DNA of 14,247 nucleotides from Gemmatimonadaceae bacterium (GTDB lineage Bacteria; Latescibacterota; UBA2968; UBA8231). Where the stretch lies: the NCBI GenBank assembly GCA_002726335.1, contig PBSR01000171.1, forward strand, positions 1-14,247, in the 5' to 3' direction. Below the pieces are notes generated by a model. It was not told the origin of the DNA and did no database searches. It saw only the letters and a list, made by a program, of their open reading frames with translations. The number at the start of each line of letters is the position of its first letter. Position 1 is the first letter of the stretch. The position numbers were made by a program, and so were the translations under genes. Shown here piece by piece: positions 7,205-13,311 of the stretch.

Positions 7205-8382
7205 GCTGTTTCTCCGGCGGTTCGCACAGCGGCGACCATCTGCCGCATACGTGCCGCGTCATAATCGGGGTGGGTCCCCACCAGAACGGTACGGGCGAGG
7301 AGTCTGAGTGAATCGGCACACATGTCCGACCTGTACTTCACCTTGCATTTGGCATTCGCCGGGATCTTGAATGGATCCAGCGCCGCATGGTGGGCGCCCT
7401 GCTCGCGCATGATGGGCTCCCAGCGTGTGTACACGTGGCGGCCCGTGTCCATCGGCAGAAAGTTGCCGACGCCACGGGACTTCAGACCATTCGAGAACGA
7501 CCGGGCCGTGGATTCGTCTTCAAAGAGAAAGCCGGCGTGCGTACCGCACTCGTGATCGGGACTGTTGTTCGTGATCGACTGCAGCCCCGCCTTCTCGCCG
7601 GCCGCCAGCAGCCGCTTCTTCTGGGAGCGCATCTTCTTCAGCATGGGTTCGAGGCGCGACAACTGGGCGTTGAGAATGGCCCCCTCGAATTCGGACGCGC
7701 GGAAGTTGTTGCCGGCAAACTGCAACTCTTCCCGCCTCTCTTCCGGCTTATCATCCCAGTAGAAGGAGCAGCAGTCAACGGCGACCGAGCCGCGGTCGTA
7801 GACCGCCTTCGACTTCGTCACGAAGGCGCCCCCCTCGCCGCAGGTGATGTTCTTGAAGAAGTTGAAACTGAAAGCGCCGGCGTGGCCGATGGCGCCGAGC
7901 TTCTTGCCACGGTAGCCACCGCCCACTGCCTGACAGGCATCTTCCAGCACCATCAGCTTGTGTTTGCGCGCTACCTTCATGATGCCCGCCATGTCGCAGG
8001 GCAGCCCCACCATGTGCACTGGGATCACCGCACGCGTGTGTTTCGTCAGGCGGCGCTCCAGGTCCTTCGCCGACAGCGTCAACGACTCGTCCACGTCGGC
8101 GATGACGGGGATGGCGCCGGCAGCCAGCACGGCGAGGGCTGTCGCCATGTACGTGTAGGCGGGGACGACGACCTGGTCACCCGGACCGATGCCGAGACCG
8201 ACGAGGGCCGTGTAGAGTGCGGACGTACCCGAACGGGACATGCGCGTGTACTTCACGCCGATGTGGGCCGACCAGTCTGCTTCGAACTTGTCACACTCAC
8301 CGCCTGAACCATAGCGGAAGATTTTCCCCGACTCGATGAGACGGCGGATCCGCTTGACCTCGGCCTCCCCTATCCTGTACAC
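7201..8382 (-). CDS. DegT/DnrJ/EryC1/StrS-family PLP aminotransferase
   Basis: 393 residues of the sugar-aminotransferase family, which usually moves an amino group from Glu or Gln to a keto sugar or keto cyclitol. The SGTSALYTAL phosphate-binding segment is 51-60, the PAYTYMATA segment 74-82, the EDACQA segment with cofactor-binding D148 is 147-152, and the SFNFFKNITCGEGG block with Schiff-base lysine K177 is 172-185. All cofactor residues appear intact. The GTG start (8380-8382) is supported by a GGAGGAG site 8 bases upstream and by the family-typical opening YRIGEAEVKRI. The gene overlaps PabB-PabC by 13 bases and the binding-protein gene by ATGA. Its place beside an importer and two oxidoreductases suggests action on a small imported compound rather than on surface polysaccharide; no nucleotide-sugar genes are nearby. 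Some family members are dehydratases, but those replace the lysine with His. Confidence 0.9.
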   Translation of the reverse strand: MYRIGEAEVKRIRRLIESGKIFRYGSGGECDKFEADWSAHIGVKYTRMSRSGTSALYTALVGLGIGPGDQVVVPAYTYMATALAVLAAGAIPVIADVDESLTLSAKDLERRLTKHTRAVIPVHMVGLPCDMAGIMKVARKHKLMVLEDACQAVGGGYRGKKLGAIGHAGAFSFNFFKNITCGEGGAFVTKSKAVYDRGSVAVDCCSFYWDDKPEERREELQFAGNNFRASEFEGAILNAQLSRLEPMLKKMRSQKKRLLAAGEKAGLQSITNNSPDHECGTHAGFLFEDESTARSFSNGLKSRGVGNFLPMDTGRHVYTRWEPIMREQGAHHAALDPFKIPANAKCKVKYRSDMCADSLRLLARTVLVGTHPDYDAARMRQMVAAVRTAGETA

Positions 8383-10256
8383 GATTCACGCTCCTCCATT
8401 GACTCGTTTGCTTCGATCTTCGCATACCCCGGGTCGAGACGGACCCAACGGCGCAGGGAATTGATCATGTAGACGGCATCGGCCCCGGCCAGATCGTCCT
8501 GGTGCACGATGGCCTCCTCGATCTGTCCCGACTCGAGCAGCTCCTCGCGAAACGTACCTGGCAGCAGGCCGCTGCCTACCGGTGGCGTCAGTCGCCGGCC
8601 CGCCACCTCGAGGACGATGTTACCGATCGTACACTCCGTCAACTCGCCTCGATCGTTGTATAGAATCACCTCATCCGGCGGATCGACCTCATCAGTTCCA
8701 CGCCCTGCCAGGGCCGACTCGTAGACAGCGCGGCGTGTTGTCTTGTGATACAGAAAGACATCCTCTGTGTCGATGGGGTGAGCTGCCAGCACAGCCGACA
8801 TGGCGGCCGGAGCGGGCGACATGTCAGCCGCTGCCACCCTGACCGATCCGTCCGCTGACAGACTCAGGCGCACGCGAGAGGTCTGCTCCAGTCTGGTGGC
8901 CACCGAGTCCAGCCGATGGCGCCACACTTCCTCGTCACAGACAAACCCGAAATAGCGTGCCGAGCCCGCCATCCGCAGCAGATGCCGTTGGACAAGATAG
9001 TACCCGGACTCTGGCTCGAACAGAAGCGTCTCGAAGAGATCGAATTCAGGATCGGATGCCAGATTCTGCGAGCTGGAGCCACGCAGAAACTGCGCCTTGT
9101 CCAGACACTCGGCATATTCGGCCGCAGGCTCCGAGTCCCAGGTGATGCCGCCGCCGACGCCGGCTGTAGCCGTCCCGGTCTCGCGCTCCACGATCACGGT
9201 GCGGATAGCGACGTTGAAGGTGGCCTCCATACCTGAAAGGCGTCGGTCTCCCCGGGCCGTTGATGGCGACACGAAGCCGATGCAGCCCGTGTACGCCCCA
9301 CGAGGAACCGGTTCCATCTCTCTGATCACCTGCGTGGCTCGCACTTTGGGCGCCCCGGTGACGGAGCCGCACGGAAACAGGGCGCAGAACAGATCGTGGA
9401 GCCCCGCGTCCCGGCGGGCTCGAGCGGTGATGGTGGATGTCATCTGCCACACGGTGTCATAGCGCTCCACATCCCACAGAGACTCGACCTTCACCGAGCC
9501 CGGCTCGGACACGCGCCCCAAATCGTTCCGCAGCAGATCGACGATCATGAGATTCTCGGACCTGTCCTTTTCCGAAGCTCTGAGCGCCTCCCGCATCACC
9601 TCGTCCTGCACCGACCAGAGACCTCGTCTGCGTGTGCCTTTCATCGGGCGGGTGCGCACGCGTCCCTCCCCGTCCAGCGAAAAAAACAGTTCAGGCGACG
9701 CCGACAGGATGGCGCGGTCACCGAAGTCGGCATAGGCACAGAAACCGGCATTGCCCTGTCTCCTGCACATCATATGATAGAGCGCCGCAGGATCACCCTC
9801 GAAGTCAGCCGCCATGGGGAAGGTCATGTTCACCTGATACACGTCGCCGGCGCCCAGGTAGTCGCGGATGACACGAACAGCGTCAGCGTGGGAATGACTG
9901 TCCAGATGTGATTCCCATCCGCCCAGCGTGAAACGCCCTTCGTCCCGGGCCGTCTCGCCAGGCGTTATCTCGTGCCGTTCCGCATACAGACCGAACCACG
10001 CCAGGCAGTCGAGCGAGCCGTTTCCCGCGGCCGTGTGGACGGCGAGGGCACGATCGAAGGCGGACGCGGCTTCGTACGGGATGATGGCCACCGCATGAGT
10101 TCCGCCCGAGACGGCAGCTTCGACACGCTGAAACGCCAGCTGCATGTCGGCTGGATGTCGCACCACGACCTCGTCAACGGGCTGGCCGAAGCGGAAAGAT
10201 CGGCCCTCCGTTCCCGGGCGGTAGGACTCGAGCAGGATCTGGTCGGGGACGGTCAG
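8370..10256 (-). CDS. pabB: PabB-PabC fusion: aminodeoxychorismate synthase component I and lyase
   Basis: 628 residues from the proposed start. The N-terminal part (about 1-395) is a chorismate-using synthase: GAGDVYQVN (136-144), PMKGT (204-208) with K206, the lysine diagnostic of aminodeoxychorismate synthase (anthranilate synthase has Ala), DLLRNDLGR (240-248) and FPCGSVTGAPK (294-304). The C-terminal part (about 405-628) is a class IV PLP aminotransferase-fold lyase: FDLFETLL (405-412), YHKTTRR with Schiff-base K505, and TECTIGN with E541. Together they turn chorismate into p-aminobenzoate for folate. The glutamine amidotransferase PabA is not in the window. The frame is open to an ATG at 10439, but this would overlap the BNR gene by 187 bases with non-homologous Arg-rich sequence. 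Homology begins near PDQILLESYRPG, and the only plausible start there is CTG at 10254-10256, forming a CTGA overlap with the preceding stop and following a G-run 8 bases upstream. The next GTG (10164-10166) would cut conserved sequence. Confidence 0.88.
   Translation of the reverse strand: MTVPDQILLESYRPGTEGRSFRFGQPVDEVVVRHPADMQLAFQRVEAAVSGGTHAVAIIPYEAASAFDRALAVHTAAGNGSLDCLAWFGLYAERHEITPGETARDEGRFTLGGWESHLDSHSHADAVRVIRDYLGAGDVYQVNMTFPMAADFEGDPAALYHMMCRRQGNAGFCAYADFGDRAILSASPELFFSLDGEGRVRTRPMKGTRRRGLWSVQDEVMREALRASEKDRSENLMIVDLLRNDLGRVSEPGSVKVESLWDVERYDTVWQMTSTITARARRDAGLHDLFCALFPCGSVTGAPKVRATQVIREMEPVPRGAYTGCIGFVSPSTARGDRRLSGMEATFNVAIRTVIVERETGTATAGVGGGITWDSEPAAEYAECLDKAQFLRGSSSQNLASDPEFDLFETLLFEPESGYYLVQRHLLRMAGSARYFGFVCDEEVWRHRLDSVATRLEQTSRVRLSLSADGSVRVAAADMSPAPAAMSAVLAAHPIDTEDVFLYHKTTRRAVYESALAGRGTDEVDPPDEVILYNDRGELTECTIGNIVLEVAGRRLTPPVGSGLLPGTFREELLESGQIEEAIVHQDDLAGADAVYMINSLRRWVRLDPGYAKIEANESMEERESCTG
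8391..8397 (-). promoter_or_regulatory. Shine-Dalgarno site fixing the GTG start of the aminotransferase
   Basis: GGAGGAG on the minus strand, ending 8 bases before the GTG at 8380-8382. It lies inside the last codons of the PabB-PabC gene. It is the best ribosome-binding match I noticed in the operon and decides the aminotransferase start, since no ATG is available at that end of the frame. Confidence 0.7.
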
Positions 10257-11500
10257 TAGATGAGCCCCCGGAATCGGCGCACAGTGTGCAACGTGATGAG
10301 ATTGCCGTCGTGGGCGCTGTGCGCCCGGTGGTCGCCGGAACGCGACAGCACGAGTAGATCGTCCCCGTCGACGACCATGCTGGCGTAGTGCCGCGCCTGG
10401 CCGGCATCCGCTCCCTGGGCCACGATCCCGGCAGGACACCAGTCAACGCAGTTGGAGCTGAAATGAAGCGCCAGAATATGCCGTTCGTTGTTCGGTAGTC
10501 CATAGCGGTTGGCCGGCAACCGGTCGGGCCGTCGCATCGAATCGGTGGCCATCGTCGACAGCAGCCAGTATTTCTCCGATGGCTTGTCGAAGAGGATGTG
10601 GAACCGCATCTGCCCACCGGGACAGGGTACGTAGCGCATGGGCTCACCGGAAGGCGCTGTGACGGCCTCCGTACGCCAGGAGCCGTCCGCCGCCTCGGTC
10701 ACCCGGGCGATGGCGGCCAGCCCCGTGCTGCCCGTGTGGGCGCGCATCCAGAGATAGAGAGTACGTCCCGTCGGGTCGTGCCACAGATGATCGGGGTCGG
10801 TGAACTCGACGACATTCGTCTCCAGCCAACCCGGCGGGTGCATGGCCCGACCCTCGCCTCCGCCGACAGAACCCTCATTCCAGAACGGCACACCCACATT
10901 GCGGGGCACGCAGTCAAGATCGCGGTAGGCCAACTGGCTGGCCAGCGTCCAATTCTCACGCTGCGTGAGGTCGGCCGATTCATCAGCCACCATCAGCACG
11001 GGTGCAAGCTCCGACACGGGCCAGCCCTTCACTTCGAAGTGCACGCGGCGTTCCATCACCAGCTGCACGCGCCCCCTGGCGCGATGAACGTTGCAGGCCG
11101 ACTGATGCCAGTGCTCGCCTTCGGTAAGTGCCACCGGATCACCCCATGTCTCCCCGTCGTCGTCGCTCGCCATGACCGTGAGGTCGGCGTCATGCCCGAG
11201 GATGTAGACACGCCCCCCGGCGGCGAAGGGCCTGGCATGCATGAAGGGAAACAACGCCCGCTCCTGCCACGAGGCACCGTGGTCATCGCTCGTCCACACC
11301 CGGCCCTGCCAGGCGTTCCTGCCCTCGCCACGGTCGCCCTTGGGACCGCGAAGGCCGGCGACACCGGGCCCGCCCTGGTCCATGGTTGCCACGAGCCGAC
11401 CGGACGGCAGACGTTCCAGCCCGGGCGTGTAGGCATAGATCCGTTCAGGGTCAGGTGATTCGTAGAGAGTGGTGTAGCTCTCGCCGGCCAGCAGCTTCAA
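10253..11500 (-). CDS. BNR/Asp-box repeat protein of the sialidase fold
   Basis: 415 residues. Two clear Asp boxes (S-x-D-x-G-x-x-W), at 71-78 (SDDHGASW) and 112-119 (SDDDGETW), mark a sialidase-type beta-propeller. The opening YTPGLERLPSGRLVA and the ending HDGNLITLHTVRRFR resemble BNR proteins found in carbohydrate-degrading bacteria. The RIP motif that carries a catalytic arginine in true sialidases is not seen where expected (YTPGL instead), so sialidase activity is doubtful. There is no signal peptide, so it acts in the cytoplasm or is not exported by the usual route. The start is TTG (11498-11500), overlapping the AKR stop as TTGA; a run of seven G residues lies 5 bases upstream. The stop TGA overlaps the proposed CTG start of the next gene. 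A glycoside hydrolase or lyase-like role on an imported glycan fragment is a guess from context. Confidence 0.8.
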   Translation of the reverse strand: MKLLAGESYTTLYESPDPERIYAYTPGLERLPSGRLVATMDQGGPGVAGLRGPKGDRGEGRNAWQGRVWTSDDHGASWQERALFPFMHARPFAAGGRVYILGHDADLTVMASDDDGETWGDPVALTEGEHWHQSACNVHRARGRVQLVMERRVHFEVKGWPVSELAPVLMVADESADLTQRENWTLASQLAYRDLDCVPRNVGVPFWNEGSVGGGEGRAMHPPGWLETNVVEFTDPDHLWHDPTGRTLYLWMRAHTGSTGLAAIARVTEAADGSWRTEAVTAPSGEPMRYVPCPGGQMRFHILFDKPSEKYWLLSTMATDSMRRPDRLPANRYGLPNNERHILALHFSSNCVDWCPAGIVAQGADAGQARHYASMVVDGDDLLVLSRSGDHRAHSAHDGNLITLHTVRRFRGLIY

Positions 11501-12468
11501 GCATACCCCCCCGGAAGTACTACCTTCGACGCCTCATCCAGTGCCGCCATATCCTCGGCCGTCAACTCCCATCCCAACGCCCCGAACGTCTCGTCCACGT
11601 GTTCGGGCAGGTCCGGGCCGATCATCGGCGCTGTCACCTCCGGGTGTGCGAGCAGCCACGCCACGGCGACCTGCGCCGGTGTCTTGTTATGTTTCTTGCC
11701 GATATCGATCAGGCATTGCACGACACCATCATTCTGCTCGGACATGGCAGAATCAAAGTTCATCCTCCCCTTCGCCCAGGGGGAGTCTGCCGGCGGCGTC
11801 TGCCCCCGCCGGAACCGCCCCGACAGCAAGCCGATGGCCAACGGGCTGTACGTCATCAGGCCGATCCCGTGGCGCCTGGCCAGGGGCAGCAACTCGGCTT
11901 CGATTTCCACGCGTTTCAGCAGGTTGTACTGGTTCTGCAGACAGGCCCAGGGCGTCAGGCCCATGCGGTCCGCCGTCCACATGGCCTCTACCACCTGGGT
12001 GGCGGAAAAGTTGCAGGCGCCGGTATAGATCACCTTGCCCTGGCGCACGAGATCATCCATGGCGCGCAGCGATTCATCCAGCGGCGTCTCAGGATCCCAG
12101 TTGTGCAGCAGGTAGAGATCGATGCGGTCGGTTCCCAGCCGCTTCAGGCTGCGCTCCACCTCTCGCATGATATGGAAGCGTGAAAGACCGGCGTCGTTGG
12201 TCCCCGGACCGATGCGACTCCACACCTTGGTGGTGATGAACAGATCGTCGCGTTTGCCACGCATGGCCCGCGCCAGGACCTGCTCGGACCGCCCGCGACC
12301 GTAGAAGTTGGCACAGTCGATGAAGTTGCATCCCAGGTCGATGGCGCGATCGATGACACGCACGGCCACGGCGTCATCGTCCTGACCACGGAAGGCGACA
12401 CCGAGGCATATGCGGCTGACGCGGACACCGAGACGACCCAGCTGAACGTATTCCATTTCTGCTGCCAT
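11497..12468 (-). CDS. Aldo/keto reductase
   Basis: 323 residues, the usual size. The family reduces or oxidises carbonyl groups on sugars and small aldehydes or ketones with NADP(H). The catalytic tetrad is complete: D51 and Y56 in FIDCANFYGRG, K81 in TTKVW, and H122 in LLHNWD. NFS and NQYNLL segments and the C-terminal IGPDLPEHVDET nucleotide-binding region are also present. The ATG at 12466-12468 shares one base with the SDR stop (TAATG) and follows a GGGAG purine-rich site. The frame runs on to an ATG at 12495, but this would lengthen the overlap with the SDR for no added conserved sequence; ATG at 12454-12456 is a weaker alternative. With the adjoining SDR it may form a two-step oxidation-reduction on one substrate. 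Confidence 0.93.
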   Translation of the reverse strand: MAAEMEYVQLGRLGVRVSRICLGVAFRGQDDDAVAVRVIDRAIDLGCNFIDCANFYGRGRSEQVLARAMRGKRDDLFITTKVWSRIGPGTNDAGLSRFHIMREVERSLKRLGTDRIDLYLLHNWDPETPLDESLRAMDDLVRQGKVIYTGACNFSATQVVEAMWTADRMGLTPWACLQNQYNLLKRVEIEAELLPLARRHGIGLMTYSPLAIGLLSGRFRRGQTPPADSPWAKGRMNFDSAMSEQNDGVVQCLIDIGKKHNKTPAQVAVAWLLAHPEVTAPMIGPDLPEHVDETFGALGWELTAEDMAALDEASKVVLPGGYA

Positions 12469-13223
12469 TATCCCGTCGCTCCCTTCACGCTCCACACGGA
12501 GCCGGTTGTATAGGTGTTGCGCTCCGACAACAGCATTTCAGCCACCTCGGCCACCTCTTCCGGATCGGAATAGCGCCCCAGCGGGTTGCCGGGGTCGGCG
12601 ATATGTTCCGGTGAAAACCTCGGCACCACCATGTCGGTGAGGGCCCGGCCCGGTTCGACACCGTTGACGAACACACCCTCACCCGAATAAGCGTTACCGA
12701 GGGACTTGATGAGGCTCAGAACGGCTCCCTTCGACACCGCATAGGGAACCTGGTTCGGCGATCCGTTGCGCGCCCCCGAGGTGATGGTCACACATCGTCC
12801 CCAACCGCCTTCCCGCATGTGCGGAATCGCGGCCTGGTGGGCGTGGTAGACGCCGTTCACGTTGATGGCCATCACCTTGGCAAACTGCTGTGTCGACTGC
12901 TCGTGAAACGGCGCCTCCAGGCCGAGGACCCCGGCGGCGCAGGCGAGGATATCGAGCCTCTTGAAAGCGTTCATCGCCATCTCGACGGCGTCCCTGACCT
13001 CGGACTCGATCGTGACATCGGTGAAGGCGAAGACGGCACGCTGGCCGAGGGCGACGATCTCTTTGGCAGTCTGCCGGCCCTGGTCCTCGAGGATGTCGGC
13101 GATGACGATGTCACGCCCCTCTTCGGCCAGACGTATGGCGATGGCACGGCCCAGGCCGCGGGCGCCGCCGGTGACGAGGGCGGCGCGACGTTCCTTGGGC
13201 GCCGCAAAGCGCAGATCGGGCAA
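12468..13223 (-). CDS. Short-chain dehydrogenase/reductase (classical SDR)
   Basis: 251 residues, the size of classical SDRs, which are cytoplasmic NAD(P)-dependent alcohol dehydrogenases. The nucleotide-binding TGGARGLG is 18-25; an acidic D43 after strand 2 (IVIAD) suggests NAD(H). The active site is complete: N121 in INVNG, S149 in TITSG, Y161 and K165 in YAVSK. The usual NNAG motif reads CAAG (95-98), and the PG motif is in GVEPGRALTDM. The start is TTG (13221-13223), with a purine-rich AGAAGAGAG stretch about 8 bases upstream. No ATG or GTG lies ahead of the Rossmann strand, so TTG is the best choice. It is the first gene of the operon, facing the divergent enolase-superfamily gene. The substrate is unknown. 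Confidence 0.92.
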   Translation of the reverse strand: MPDLRFAAPKERRAALVTGGARGLGRAIAIRLAEEGRDIVIADILEDQGRQTAKEIVALGQRAVFAFTDVTIESEVRDAVEMAMNAFKRLDILACAAGVLGLEAPFHEQSTQQFAKVMAINVNGVYHAHQAAIPHMREGGWGRCVTITSGARNGSPNQVPYAVSKGAVLSLIKSLGNAYSGEGVFVNGVEPGRALTDMVVPRFSPEHIADPGNPLGRYSDPEEVAEVAEMLLSERNTYTTGSVWSVKGATG

Positions 13224-13311
13224 GGGATCACTCTCTTCTGGTTGGCGTGCTGGCGCGATGAAGCAGGAGCGCAGTAATATAACCGCACACTTTTATCAAT
13301 GGAATCCGATC
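13224..13311. promoter_or_regulatory. Divergent intergenic region with AT-rich promoter/operator candidate
   Basis: The only divergent gap in the window, 88 bases between the operon's first gene and the enolase-superfamily gene. Bases 13273-13300 form an AT-rich island in otherwise GC-rich DNA. It contains TAATAT (13275-13280) as a possible -10 for the plus strand, its near-complement TATATT as a possible -10 for the minus strand, and TTGATA on the minus strand (13294-13299). No well-spaced -35/-10 pair can be made for either direction. An inverted repeat ATAA, 10 bases, TTAT spans 13279-13296 and could be an operator half-site pair, though its arms are only four bases. Both transcription units almost certainly start here; the exact elements are uncertain. 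Confidence 0.45.

Noticed and set aside
6278..8307. Two plus-strand frames of about 305 codons each, opposite the binding protein and the aminotransferase
   Set aside because: Both are antisense to genes with signal peptide or PLP motifs and have no conserved features of their own.
10257..10439. N-terminal extension of PabB-PabC to the ATG at 10439
   Set aside because: It would overlap the BNR gene by 187 bases and adds Arg-rich sequence without homology; the conserved part begins at about 10250.
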